From NCBI GenBank assembly GCA_933228675.1, contig OW121741.1, positions 117,402,834 through 117,466,833 on the forward strand: a DNA stretch of 64,000 bases, given 5' to 3'. The notes beneath the pieces are model-generated. The model saw nothing but the letters and a program-made list of their open reading frames with translations, ran no database searches and was not told the DNA's origin. Positions 11,827 to 23,559 of the stretch are shown piece by piece. The position numbers were made by a program, and so were the translations under genes. The stretch's first letter is position 1. Each line of letters opens with the position of its first letter. The DNA comes from Stomorhina lunata (taxonomy: Eukaryota; Arthropoda; Insecta; Diptera; Rhiniidae).

Positions 11827-12837
11827 ATAACAAAATCGTCGGGATGTAAATATTATTCAAAAAGAATGACTATTCGCATTTGATCCCAAATCTGTTACAT
11901 TTATTTATTAATGTAACAGAACAATTTATTGATAAAAAGCCAAAAATTGTTTGCGGAGAAACCAAAATTCCTCGACGCGTTTCGATGGTTGGTTAGGCCA
12001 TCTCTTCAGGAGGATTATTTCCAATTTAGACAGATCGAAAACCTCGCATTATTACTTAGTTTACAAACAAAACCTTTCAGAAATATGTTCATAAACCATA
12101 AGCAAAAGCGTAGATCGTCGACTGAACAAAACACAAACAATTTTCAGTTTTCATCTTCCTTCACTTTCCACATTCTTGCTGCAGCCGTCGGCTACTATTT
12201 ATGTCCCAGTTTACATTGTACAACTTTTGTCGTTGCAATTCTTAGTTTGTGGGAAAATAGGGGGAGTAAAAATACTAGGGGAAGAGAGAAACTAAAAGTA
12301 GTACACATGTGCATGTACTCTTGCAATTCGTTTATTCCCCAATTCGGAATTTTAATCGTGAAGTTAGCTGCAAGTATATTTTGACACTTGTTTTATTTTC
12401 TTATTCATGAGTGCTCACGTTCAAGTGGCTTTATTTTCAATTGAATTAAATATAAAATTAAAAATATTTGTAAATTGTAATTTGTAACTGGTATTTATCA
12501 ATATCCATTTCGAAAAACAATTTCTTTTACACGAAAAATACTTGTTTGAGCGCAAATGTTTTGTTTTTTTTTTACCACACGAATATACTTAAAAAAGAAA
12601 ATGTCAAAAATTATGTACCTATGCATACGTCAATAAAAAATATCGGCGACAAAAATCGTACAATTTAAACGCAAATGCAATTTTAAAGAAAGAAAAGAAA
12701 GATTGTACAATGTAAACTGGGACTATATGTAGAATGCTCCGCAAACAATTTTTGGCTTTTTATCAATAAATTGGTCTGTTACATTAATAAATAAGTGTAA
12801 CAGATTTGGGATCAAATGCGAATATTCATTCTTTTGA
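11827..12837 (+). mobile_element. Inverted-repeat element in satellite, copy 2 (long form)
   Basis: The left end, ATAACAAAATCGTCGGGATG then GATCCCAAATCTGTTACA and GTTTGCGGAGAAACC, is inverted at 12737-12833. This is the longest copy, about 1.0 kb. Nested inside are a second inverted pair (CCCAGTTTACATTGTACAA near 12205, complement near 12700-12722) and a GC-richer core (CTTGCTGCAGCCGTCGGCTA). A 151-codon open stretch (11929-12384) begins in the arm and shows no known domain; the equivalent frame is not kept in the other copies, so I do not call a gene. Confidence 0.8.
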
Positions 12838-13097
12838 AAAATTTTTTTATCAACAATTTTTCTATAGAAAATTTTTTTTATTAAAAATTTTTCTATAGAA
12901 AATTTTTTATTAAAAATTTTTCTATAGAAAATTTTTTTATCAAAAATTTTTCTATAGACATTTTTTTTATCAAAAATTTTCTACAGGATTTTTTTTTTTC
13001 AATGAAAAAATTTTTTTATAGAAAATTTTGTATCAACAATCTTTCTATAGAAGACTTTTTATCAAAAAGTTTTCTATAGAAAATTTTTTATCAAAAA
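12838..13097. repeat. CTATAG satellite between two element copies
   Basis: Same family 3 unit as 10849-11826, about eight copies, some with long T runs. It shows that the two flanking elements sit in one continuous array. Confidence 0.9.
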
Positions 13098-13595
13098 ATA
13101 ACAAAATAGTCGGGATGTAAATATTATTCAAAAAGAAGAGTATTCGCATTTGATCCCAAATCTGTTACAATTATTTATTAATGTAACAGACCAATTTATT
13201 GATAAAAAAGCCAAAAAATGTTTACGGAGAAACCAAATTCCAAAGCCATCTGCATATAGTAGCCGACGGCTGCAGCAAGAATGTGGGAAATGAAGGTAGA
13301 TGAAAACTAAAAAATGTTTGTTTTTGTTCAGTCGATAATCTACGCTTTTACTTATGGTTTATGAACATAATTCTTAAAAGTTTTGTTTGTAAAATTAGTA
13401 ATAATGCGAGGTTTTCGATCTGTCTAAATTGGGAATAATCCTCCTGAAGAGATGGCTTAACCAAACATCGAAACGCGTCGATTAATTTGGTTTCTCCGCA
13501 AACATTTTTTTGGTTTTTATTAATAAATTGGTCTGTTACATTAATAAATAATTGTAACAGATTTGGGATCAAATGCGAATACTCTTCTTTTTGGA
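13098..13595 (-). mobile_element. Inverted-repeat element in satellite, copy 3
   Basis: Ends as in copy 2 (ATAACAAAATAGTCGGGATG on the left, GATTTGGGATCAAATGCGAA on the right). The interior (GTAGCCGACGGCTGCAGCAA, GCGAGGTTTTCGATCTGTC, TCCTCCTGAAGAGATGGC) is in reverse orientation relative to copy 2, and one flank of the core is deleted. Strand refers to the core relative to copy 2. Confidence 0.8.
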
Positions 13596-13755
13596 AAATT
13601 TTTTATAAAAAATTTCTCTATAGAACATTTTTTATCAAAAATTTCTCTATAGAAAATTTGTTATCAAAAATTTCTTTATAGAAAATTTTTTATCAAAATT
13701 TTCCTATAGAAAATTTTTTATCAAAAAATTTTGTATAGACAATTTTTTATCAATT
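13596..13755. repeat. CTATAG satellite, right edge
   Basis: Five or six diverged units (TCTCTATAGAACATTTTTTA and similar) that fade into unique DNA near 13755. Confidence 0.85.
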
Positions 13756-15474
13756 TAAAGAATATAACAAATACATAGGTCAAGATCTACAAAAAAACAT
13801 TGCTACATGCATATCCTATATCTTATGGTTTTAAAGATGTTCCACCTCCAAATATTATTTTTTCCAATATTGCAACGATTTTTTACTATCGTTTTTCTTA
13901 ATTTAAAGTCTGTTGGACAGTTGATAATTTCCTATATATTGTTCAGACATTTCAGTTGTTATTGATAGTCGCTACCAGGGATTACAGCATTATAGGGCTA
14001 TAAGACCGATCAAAAAAGTGTCTTGTTTAAATCAATACCATTATCTTGATCATTTTATTGTTAACGATTCTTGAACTCTTCCCTTTTTTTAATATTTTAC
14101 CTTATTTCCTGCAGCTTCATTAAATAAAAGTTTAAAATTAGTTCATTAGCAAGAAAAAGTGTTTGCAAGAAATTGTTTCTTATTTCGAAAAGATTTTTCT
14201 TCGTTTTATTAAATTGAAAATTTAACTAACTCGATCCACTTTTCTATTATGTACTAGAAACGTGTTGAATAAATTGCTGACATTTACCACTAAAAGATAT
14301 GTACATTGTACATATATTTTTATATATGTATTCTTTTATATGGACATTAGACCGGTTCGATCCTCTTATAATACAAATGAAAATATTTTGTTTTGTCACA
14401 ATCTGATAATTAATTACCATCGATTTTAAACAACTCTTTTGAATGTTTTTGAACTTTTCGCAATCGTACCTCAAAATTTATAAAAATCAATCAATCAATA
14501 AGACTCTTTTAGGCCAATCTATTGTGCACACAATGAAAAAATATATACATCCATTAAATAGTTTTCTTATCTACATTCACGTTTTATAAGCAAATTGCTG
14601 GGGCTACTAGACAATGTTTGATTACCGGCAATTGCATTCAGACATTTTCGAACGGAAACCAATTGTTATAGTAGCTGCTTGATTTAAGTGATTTCCTGTA
14701 TATCCTTCTATCTCTTTATTCTTCCTCTCTGTCTCTATCCCTCACTCACTACATATAAATTCTATTGGAATACCAGTAGAATCATCATTACCATCATCAA
14801 CATCGATATCATTATAAGCACTAAATGTACGCATCCTTTTAGAAAAATAACATGGATAAACAATGGCAGACCTCAAAATAACTCTTATGTTAAGGAGGAG
14901 ACAAATCGACTAAAATAAATCCTCTTTGTTTTGAGTTTTTCTCTATTTCCATTTAAAATTTATTTCTTCTATGTATTTTCTATTGGTTGTCCTGAATAAT
15001 TATTAACTCGGTAAATTAAGTTTGAAAGCATGACATTTAAATAAATTTAATTAACCATTTAGTTACAGCGGTTACTTGTTGGTTGGGTAGTCGGTTTGAT
15101 GGCTTTGAAAAGTCTGTGGCTTAAAGTGTCTATGAAAAGGTGGGGAAGTTAGAGATACCAGTGGGTGGTTTGGAAATAACGATAAAAATAAATTACATTC
15201 TAAGATCTTCTGCAAAATAATGATAGCAAAGTTGAGGACTGTAAAGAAAATGGTTACAAATTAGCAAATTAGCTAAAGACGTTAAAATTTGTTTAATGGG
15301 TTTTTCAAGGTAGTCAAAAGGAGCTCAGGGCTGTCTGAAGGACAACAATAGTTCATTAAAACTATTGTTATAAAAAAGAAAGTAGTGGCTGGAGCTTTCT
15401 ACGAAATTTTCAAGGTCGCTTTAAAATTGCTAAAATATCATTACAGCTTTCTTTTTAAAAGTGAGGACCTAGCT
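13756..15474. other. Unique DNA, nothing recognised
   Basis: Less AT-skewed than its neighbours in places (15060-15420) but without a protein-like frame. GGTTCGATCC at about 14355 matches a B-box by itself, with no A-box or cloverleaf around it. Confidence 0.4.
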
Positions 15475-16935
15475 CTAGTTTTCTATAGAAAAGAAAAAGA
15501 TCGCTTTAGTTTTATATAAATAAAAAGCGTTCGGTTTAGTTTTCTATAGAAATTAAAGCGATCGCTTTTGTTTTCTATAGAAACAAAAGCGATCGTTGTA
15601 GATTTCTACAGAAAAGAAAGCGATCGCTTTACTTATCTATATAAAACGTCATAGTTTAAAAGCAAGCGATCGCTTAAGTTTTCTAAAGAAAAGTAAGCGA
15701 TCGATATAGTTTTCTATAGAAAAGTAAGCGATCGCTATAGTATCCTATAGAAAAAAAAGCGATCGATATAGTTTTCTATAGAAAAGTAAGCGATCGCTAT
15801 AGTTTTCTATAGAAAAGTAAGCGATCGCTATAGGTTTCTATAGAAAAGTAAGCGATCGCTTTAGTTTTCTATAGAAAAGTAAGCGATCGCTATAGTTTTC
15901 TATAGAAAAGTTGGCGATCGCCATAATTTTCTATAGAAAAATTGGCGATCGCCATAATTTTCTATGGAAAAATTGGCGATCGCCATAATTTTCTATAGAA
16001 AAATTGGCAATCGCCATAATTTTCTATAGAAAAATTGGCGATCGCCATAATTTTCTATAGAAAAATTGGCGATCGCCATAATTTTCTATAGAAAAATTGG
16101 CGATCGCCATAATTTTCTATAGAAAAATTGGCGATCGCCATAATTTTCTATAGAAAAATTGGCGATCGCCATAATTTTCTATAGAAAAATTGGCGATCGC
16201 CATAATTTTCTATAGAAAAATTGGCGATCGCCATAATTTTCTATAGAAAAATTGGCGATCGCCATAATTTTCTATAGAAAAATTGGCGATCGCCATAATT
16301 TTCTATAGAAAAATTGGCGATCGCCATAATTTTCTATAGAAAAATTGGCGATCGCCATAATTTTCTATAGCAAAATTGGCGATCGCCATTATTTTCTATA
16401 GAAAAATTGGCGATCGCCATAATTTTCTATAGAAAAATTGGCGATCGCCATAATTTTCTATAGAAAAATTGGCGATCGCCATAATTTTCTATAGAAAAAT
16501 TGGCGATCGCCATAATTTTCTATAGAAAAATTGGCGATCGCCATAATTTTCTATAGAAAAATTGGCGATCGCCATAATTTTCTATAGAAAAATTGGCGAT
16601 TGCCATAATTTTCTATAGAAATATTGGCGATCGCCATAATTTTCTATAGAAAAATTGGCGATCGCCATAATTTTCTATAGAAAAATTGGCGATCGCCATA
16701 ATTTTCTATAGAAAAATTGGCGATCGCCATAATTTTCTATAGAAAAATTGGCGATAGCCATAATTTTCTATAGAAAAATTGGCGATCGCCATAATTTTCT
16801 ATAGAAGAATTGGCGATCGACATAATTTTTTAAAAATTTGGCGATGGCCATATTTTTCTTTAGAAAAGATATCGATCGTCATATTTTTCTATAGAATAGT
16901 TGACTATCGCTATAATTTTGTACAGAAAACTTGAC
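15475..16935. repeat. 31-bp satellite with alternating CTATAG and GCGATCGC palindromes
   Basis: The 31-bp unit contains two dyads: TTTTCTATAGAAAA and, in most units, GGCGATCGCC. Their centres alternate at about 15 and 16 bp. The left part (15475-15905) has AAGCGATCGCTT or TAAGCGATCGCTATA around an invariant GCGATCGC. At about 15909 the array switches abruptly to TTGGCGATCGCCATAA and stays so for about 30 near-identical units, to about 16810. The outermost units decay at both ends. The central GCGATCGC is far GC-richer than anything else nearby. Confidence 0.97.
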
Positions 16936-18477
16936 TATATATTTTTTTTCGCCTAAATTTATATTATGTTTATAATATATAAAAAAAAATTAATACCTTT
17001 CTTTCTTTTCAAGAGCTTGAATATTTTATTTCATAACCTTTAGTCATTAAATCCATACTTTTGTTCATTTTTGACTTCATGACTTTAAAAGCTACTTCCT
17101 CACCAATGAAAATAAAAACAGGCTATTTAAATTTCATACAAGAAATAAAACCAGGACATAAATAAGAAAAGGATATAAAGTGAAAATATAAACTCTCATC
17201 TCAACATCAAACTAACCGCAAATGCAAAGCAGAAACACCTCTATTGTGCGGTTTGGCGGCTATATTTTTTAAGGTCATCAAAAATGTTTTATTTTTCTCA
17301 CATTTGCCTCCCCACTGTTTTGATTTTTTTCTGACTTTGTTATATTTTATTTCTTTATTTTACATTCTTTGCATCCATTCGCCTTGACTTTAAGACTTTG
17401 TTGAGTGCTTAACGGTTTTTTTTTTCGAAATTTCATTTCCCGCTGCTAAGTTCTTTTATTCGTTTGATGTTCGTTTTAGTTTTTGTGAAATTTCTTTTTA
17501 AGCTCGAACATTTTTTGCATGGCGAGACAAAGGAAATTCTTGTATTTTCAATAAGTTGGTCCGTCCGATTGGTCTACTCTTGGGAAATGGAAATAGGTAA
17601 AGGATAAAATGTAAAAATAGTCTATAATAGTCCAGAAATGTAGTTATATTGTAAATAATGAGGTTGCTGTTGGTTTTATTTAAAGTATTTTTACTTTAAT
17701 AAGCAAATGGCTATGCTTTTTTTTAACCACAAATATAAAGGGAAGAATCTCTATCCTAAGTCATGTAGACTTTTCTGAAGAAATACGGAGATTAAATATC
17801 CTGATATCTACCGTAAAGCGAAAATATTGTCCAATTACATAGCGAACAATGATATCGTCAACACCATAAAGTGTGTGCAGAACCTGCATTGTAGCCAATT
17901 TTTTGGCATGAAAATTGCATATGTATTAAACCTTACACTTTCTAACTCTCATATATGGGTCGGAGCTTCAGTTTATTTTGGAGCTTCTGCATAAAGTGAA
18001 GTAGACGGCAAAAATGCTCATTAGTGACAGTAGAATAATCAACTCTATTAATCTCAATGTACAATGTATAACACTATTATATCATTACATCTTGGAATGC
18101 GCTCTAACAGAATCAAGAAACTCGTTCCCGAAACTAGAGCTCATCCCCTCCAGTCGGTTGGCCACTATATATAACAACCCACTATGGAGAAAATTCGTTT
18201 TTAAGTCGTACAGTTCGTATGAGGAATTCACTTCCCGTGGAAGCTTGTCCTATTAAAATTAACACGAATTCAAATTTATAACAAAACATAATAGATCAAA
18301 AAGGCCGAGCTTGTGAATATATTATTTTGTCTCAGATTTTCCGTTTGTTTGATACTATAGTTCTTACGAGAGGTAAAAAAGCTATTTAAGCCAAATTCTT
18401 TGTCGAGGAATTTCGAAAAGTTCAATGAATCGATTGTGAGAGATCTTACATATAATTCTACTAATGAACCATTAAAA
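16936..18477. other. Unique DNA, nothing recognised
   Basis: No recognisable gene. An 80-codon plus-strand frame at 18014-18256 has mixed composition but no motif I know. Confidence 0.35.
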
Positions 18478-19262
18478 AGTAAGAAAAGCTATAGTCGGTC
18501 AAGCCCATCATCACATCTTTCACTACTGAGGTCAAATATGGACCAACAATTAAACAAGTTTTCATATACATACTTATACTATGTGCTATTTTTTAAAAAT
18601 TTCGAGATTTATATGATTTCCGACTAAGGGCCTGATATGGAAACTAGGGTCAATTGCTGACCGATTATTACCAAATTTTGGTTATTGGTTCATATTTATA
18701 AAATATTTATCTGTGCAAAGCTTAAGTAATCAAATGCATTTATCTTTAGAATTTTTAATGTTTTTATACTTTTATGTGTATATAAACTTATTTTGAGAAT
18801 GTGTCTTGTATGCGAGGTATGGTCAAATATGGGCCGATTTCTACAAAATTAGGAACACTGATTAAGGTTATGATATTTGTGCCGAATATTATTAAAATTC
18901 AACTAAATTTTTGGCTGTAAAGGACCAAAAACTCTATTCCAGGAAGGCATCCCTATGGAAGGTACCCGAAATAGTAATTCGATTTCATCCAAAAAGAATA
19001 GGGATCCTTAGACCAAAATATGAGCCTGTGCCAAATTTGATCAAATTATCTTTAAAACTACGACCTGTAGAAATATAAAAAGCTTACATGGATAACCGGC
19101 CAGCCAACCAGCCGGACGAACATCGTTAAAACAACTCAGGGAGTGATTCTGAAGTCGATTAGTATACTAAAAGTTGGGTCCCAGACCAATATTTCTATGC
19201 GTTACAAACATCAGCACAAACCCAATATACCCTTTCCACCTATGGCGGTGAAGGGTATAAAA
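18478..19262 (-). mobile_element. Helentron-like element, near full length
   Basis: On the minus strand it starts with the 5' end CCCTTCACCGCCATAGGTGG and passes the GTAACGCATAGAAATATTGG and GACCCAACTTTTAGTATACT blocks. It crosses GTTGGCTGGCCGGTTATCCA and the GCCAAATTTGATCAAATT motif, and ends at the hairpin region GGGCTTGACCGACTATAGC with CTTTTCTTACTT. About 785 bp with no coding sequence, as expected for a non-autonomous element. Confidence 0.7.
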
Positions 19263-19302
19263 ATGTATATACTTTTCATGCTACCATAAATCAGTCTAAC
19301 TT

Positions 19303-19529
19303 GTTACAGCTATTGAATGGACAGCTGCATCAGATTCTATTTTCAGACTTATTGAAAGGGACCTACATATTAACTTCGAATCCTAACGGTAAATGCACTA
19401 GTTAGAGAAGTTTTACATAGCCGTTTTTTTTTAACTTTTATTTTTTCAAGTGGGTCTGGTCGGGGATCGAAATTGGGACCTCTAGTATGCTATGCGGATG
19501 ACTTAACTGCTATATCACGGCGGTTTATT
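19303..19529 (-). mobile_element. tRNA-headed SINE, copy 1, with 23-bp target duplication
   Basis: On the minus strand the element begins with a tRNA-like head (CCGCCGTGATATAGCAGTTA, then CATAGCATACTAGAGGTCCC and the B-box-like TTTCGATCCCC). It then has a body with GGCTATGTAAAACTTCTCTA and ends near GAATCTGATGCAGCTG. Direct repeats of 23 bp with three mismatches flank it exactly (19280-19302 and 19530-19552), the signature of target-primed insertion. The T-arm is mispaired, so the head is a Pol III promoter relic and not a working tRNA. A second copy lies at 46.15-46.40 kb. Confidence 0.72.
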
Positions 19530-19552
19530 GCTACAATAAATTAGTCTAATTT

Positions 19553-20187
19553 TGCAAATATTAATTAATATTAATTAATATTAACTAAGATAGATGGTGC
19601 AGTAACGACAGCAACCCAATCTGTTGTTGTTTCTGCAAGACGTTTCTGTTGTCTAGTTGGTTTCCGTGAACTTATAAAGAAGTTGCTTAGTTAGCAGTTT
19701 ATTTATACACTGGTCAAGGTTCTCCTGACTGAGCAGAGCACCAGTCTTTGCTTAATTATCCACAATAGTGTTAGCTATAAGTTGTCATTTTTACGTACCC
19801 AGAAGTGTTCTATATCAGAATATCTGGCCATCTTATTGAGGGATTACCATCATTCACGATCTCCATACCGAAACAAATATCTCTTTTGTATATTCTATGT
19901 ATATCTGCATTAGCCCATCTATAGAATAATTGAAAGTTTCAGAAATGTTCATTGAAAAGAATCGGTAGAAGAGTTGAGGTGGGAATGATTAAGTCAATGA
20001 TGTTGGGGACAGTGATTAGGTTATCCAGAGTTTTTGAGGGGACTATTGTTAAAGAAGACCAGACTTTATCTTTAACATAACCGAAATAGTAAAGAGCGCA
20101 TTGGAAGGCGTAGTCCTAATGCCACCAGTTATATTTAGAGCAGAGTATAAAAAGAATTTCTTTAAGCTTTTGATAATCGGTGCTTAA
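19553..20187. other. Possible decayed LINE 3' region, unresolved
   Basis: Mostly unrecognised. The minus strand of about 19600-19900 gives scraps reminiscent of the RNase H end of jockey-type LINEs (a HFWV segment), in the right place and orientation to belong with the reverse-transcriptase fragment at 20560-20990. The resemblance is weak. Confidence 0.25.
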
Positions 20188-20499
20188 GACGTCACAATCA
20201 CTAATGAAAACCTATGGTTCCGCACCGCTCAGGACCCGCTACAAATAAGCGTATGCACTAGAAAATATGGCTGGCTAGGACAGACATTGAGAAAAGTGGC
20301 CACTGATATAAATCGTCAAGCTATTGAATGTAATCCTCAAGTTTCCAGGAGATCTGGTAGACCCGCAAACACATGGAGACTTCAAACTGAGAACGAGCTG
20401 AGGGAGTTCGGTGTATTATTTAACGAGATGAAAGTGATGACTACCGATAAACTGGCATGGAAAACATTTGTTGAGGCCCTACGTTCTACCAGGAATTAA
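20188..20499 (+). pseudogene. LINE ORF2 C-terminal fragment
   Basis: An open frame of about 104 codons reads TITNENLWFRTAQDPLQI, then RKYGWLGQTLRKVATDI, NRQAIECNPQV, SGRPANTWRLQTENEL and ends AWKTFVEALRSTRN before a stop. This is the conserved C-terminal tail found after the reverse transcriptase in a group of non-LTR retrotransposons, where the pattern is WxGHTLRK, ITRQAL, NPQ, GRPxxTWRR and a terminal LCSTR/LRSTR. The stop at 20185-20187 cuts the frame, and the RT domain expected upstream is absent, so this is a 5'-truncated copy (a common result of incomplete reverse transcription). The tail has lost the usual R in TWRR (here TWRL). Clade is uncertain. Confidence 0.8.
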
Positions 20500-20559
20500 A
20501 GGACTGAATATATATAAAAAGATTTTTACAAAAGGCCTTCACTCCATATATCTATATAG

Positions 20560-20990
20560 GCTTGACAATCATCTCGTAGACTCCGGCAGTTTGGAAAGAG
20601 GAGAGAATTTATATATTATTTAAGGCTCTTGTATACGAATAGAGTGCAATAGCTACTTTAGACAACCTAAATTATTACTTAGGCTCCAATTGTTACTTAG
20701 GCTCCAAAAAATTATCTAAGGATATTTTGCTTGATGTGTTATCACATGTTCAACCACGTCTAACTTTGGAAGAGTGATCTTTTATATCTCTTCCAGGAGA
20801 ATAGTACAAATTTTGTTTTTACAGGATAAATGCTTAATCCATTGGAAACCCTAAGGTTGGTTAGTACAGCAAGAGTGACTTCCAAATATAGTGGCATGGT
20901 ATTTAGTAATTTATCCGAAACAGCTACTTCCACGTCTCACAGTGGGTCTTCTTCGTACATTTCTTGACAAAAAATATAAGGAGAGCTCAT
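20560..20990 (-). pseudogene. LINE reverse-transcriptase fragment
   Basis: On the minus strand from about 20960 downwards one frame reads LYLEVTLAVLTNLRVSN and then GLSIYPVKTKFVLFSWKRY. This matches the segment just after the catalytic YADD box in jockey-like LINEs (GLxxNPxKTExVLFTxKxK). Further along are scraps of the thumb (VYEMIVKP-like at about 20570). The catalytic box itself is not readable, and there are several stops. It lies head-on to the LINE tail at 20188-20499 and may belong to the same family as the fragment at 36.76-37.75 kb, with which it shares the GAGTGCAAT and TTAGGCTCC stretches. Confidence 0.65.
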
Positions 20991-21214
20991 AGAACATTCA
21001 AATTTGGTTCATATGCTTCTATTAACTTAGTTAAGAAAATTTAAAAGTTACATCAAAATTGACCATTTCCATCTCCCAAAAGTTTCAAAATTATTTAATT
21101 TTTCCTATATTCTTTTTTGGTTGCTGTAATTCACAACATGAGAAAAATTAAGCCTAAAAGTAGGCACTAATTTTTATGAATGCTGTTTTTTTTTATATTA
21201 CAATAAAATTTTAT

Positions 21215-21950
21215 GTATAAGTATATGCTGATGTATGTAACGCATAAAGATAATTATCTTAGACCCACCTTTTAGTATACCAATAGGTTTAGAATCACTT
21301 TCTGAGTCGATTTAGCCATGTCAGTCCGTCTGTCTGGCTGGACCCCCATGTAAAACATGTAATCAAGGTACAGGTCGCAAATCTTAAGATAGTTTGACGA
21401 AATTTGGTACAGATAATTTTTTTTTGATAGTGGAACCATGGATATTTAAATTTGCAAAAATCGGTGCATTATTTATGATAACTCCCATAGGTCCTACTTT
21501 CCGGGAATTGATATTTTGGCGACAAATATTAATGTTTTTGCATGAAACCAAAATGACTGTAAAAAAATTCGTTGAAATCGGTCCACATTTGACCATAGCT
21601 CCCATACAAACTCGTCTTTTAAACAAGCACTAAATAAAGCAAAAATCAAAAAAAGCTCGTAAATCCGAAGATAATGAGAATTTTAGTTTATTTTTTTCAT
21701 ATATAATTTTTGTAACAACTGTAATCAATTTGCCAAATTTCGAAATAATCGCTTAACATTTGACCCTAGCTTTCATATTAATCTAAATGACGGAAATAAC
21801 TTAAATATATAAGTTTTGAGGAAATATTTGAACGATAACAAAATTTAGCAAATATTTGTCTTTATACAGGAAAAAGAACACCTTTGACCTTAGTGGTAAA
21901 GGGTATAGTATGGTCGGACTTAACCGACTATAGCCCTTTCTTACTTGTTC
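21215..21950 (+). mobile_element. Helentron-like element, 3' complete
   Basis: Runs from the TAAGTATATGCTGATGTATG and GTAACGCATAAAGATAATTA blocks through TTTCTGAGTCGATTTAGCCA and the GTCCGTCTGTCTGGCTGG tract. It continues with ATCGGTCCACATTTGACCA to a 3' hairpin GTCGG-ACTTAA-CCGAC, followed by TATAGCCCTTTCTTACTTGTT. The very 5' hairpin (CCCTTCACC) is missing. The overlapping open frames at 21384-21633 on both strands are by-products. Confidence 0.72.
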
Positions 21951-23472
21951 TTATTTTGTTTTCATTCTGTTCACTTCTCGCACAATTATTTTATTTTTAT
22001 TTTTTTTCTCAGAAAGATGGACAATTTATATATTTCATTGTTTCTTCTAGGTATAACTTCCCTTCAATCACAGCGTCTTCCCTGTTTTTGTGGTCTCTAC
22101 ACTTTTGGCAGTTAACTTGATTTCTTTTACATTTTTATCTAGACTTTAGCAATTGCTTTAAATGTTGGTTTTACAAACGCCTCAAAATGTGTTATTACTA
22201 TAATGCAGAGCAAACAAAAACTCGCAAAAAGAAAAAAAAATTGAATTCCGGAAGTAGTTCGCCCCGTTTTTTCATTCTGTTACTGTAGTAGTTTCTTTTT
22301 CCTGCTAGTATTTTTTTGAATTCTATACATTTCTCTGAAAAGTGGTTGGCCACAAAATTGCATGCTGTTTATGTTGCCTGCTGCTGCAGCTCTGGCTAAG
22401 ACTAAGGCTCCTGCTTGGCTTTCTTTTTATGCTGCTTCTGTACTTGGTGCGGTATTTTTCTGCAACTATTTGCGTTGTTTATTTCTTTTCGACGGTTTTT
22501 TATACATATTTTGAAAGTTGCAATTTTTTAGTTTTTCTTTATTTTTTTTTTTATTTTTGTAAAAAAGCAACTTTTTCGGGGTGTTTTGGTTAGTGGTGTT
22601 AGCCATAAATTATTCATCATATCCGTAGAACAAATAAACTGCAAAATTTAACAGAATAAAATTATTGCAAATGTTTTTCCCAAAAAAAAAAAGAAAACAA
22701 ATCTATATAATATATAAAACGAAAGCAGAACAGCATTTTATATATTTATATACTAGAGGGTGTTATAAGGAATAAGAAAAAATGATCATTGTTTTATTTC
22801 AGTTTCACAGTTTGTTATTCGCAGTTCGGGGAAAATTCTCTCGAAAATATATGAGAAAATCTTAGTTTATTATCCCTTCACACTTAACTGCAGACACATA
22901 CTATGTAACAATTCTATATATTAAATCTACAACAATATAGTATAGTATAATATACATATATATTTTATGCACTTTATCTCACATAGATACATATCTACTA
23001 TTTTAGCATGTTCAAAATTACTTTGCAACAGCTTGTGAAAATAATATCGTAATAAAAAAACACCAAACCCAAGTAATAAATGCTAAAAAATGGGTTGTTA
23101 AAACATTTTAATGGAGGGCAAAAATCCTTGTAGTTATACTCGTAATATATATTTTTTCCAAAGTGCATTTATTTGCACATTTCGCTTAACTCAAGTTGTT
23201 TAAATAGTTGAATATTTATTTTATTTTATACATACTTTTTTTAGAATTATTTTATACGTAGAGATTTAGGGTAGATAAAAATTATTTTAAAGAACTTCGC
23301 ATTTGAATGGTTAAATTTATTTTGTCTGCCTTTAAATGTTTTTTATTTATATTAGAAATTTTATTGATTTTGGTTAGTAAATATTTGAAACCACTTCACA
23401 GAAATGCTTTTTATTCGAAGCTAAAACTTTTAAATAAAATGATAAATTTGAAAATAAAAATTTTAAATAACT
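21951..23472. other. Unique DNA, nothing recognised
   Basis: T-rich with hydrophobic-looking frames (21884-22120, 22342-22593) that follow from T-rich codons; no known domain. Confidence 0.4.
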
Positions 23473-23531
23473 AAATTTAAGAAATTAGTAAAATGAGCTC
23501 GAGGTCTCGTTTTACTAATTTCTTGAAATTT
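23473..23531. repeat. Short hairpin around GAGCTCGAGG
   Basis: GAAATTAGTAAAATGAG (23481-23497) is complementary, with one mismatch, to 23506-23522, with an 8-base GC-richer loop. The pairing extends a few bases outward. This could be a solo hairpin or the junction of an inverted duplication; no other copy is seen. Confidence 0.55.
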
Positions 23532-23559
23532 AACAATTGAAAATGTCGAATAAACAAAA

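Noticed and set aside
11929..12384. A 151-residue protein gene
   Set aside because: It starts in the inverted arm of a repeat, has no domain, and is not open in the related copies.
14345..14365. Isolated B-box GGTTCGATCC
   Set aside because: No A-box, stem structure or repeat partner nearby; a match this short is expected by chance.
15909..16810. Cyanobacterial HIP1 (GCGATCGC) contamination
   Set aside because: The octamer is the same, but it lies in a strict 31-bp tandem array with the fly-type CTATAG box, unlike dispersed HIP1 sites.
15475..16935. CRISPR-like array (31-bp period with palindromic repeats)
   Set aside because: The whole 31 bp is conserved with no variable spacers, there are no cas genes, and the genome is eukaryotic.
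21884..22593. Small membrane proteins (leucine/phenylalanine-rich frames)
   Set aside because: Explained by T-rich sequence; no start context, introns or homology that I can recognise.
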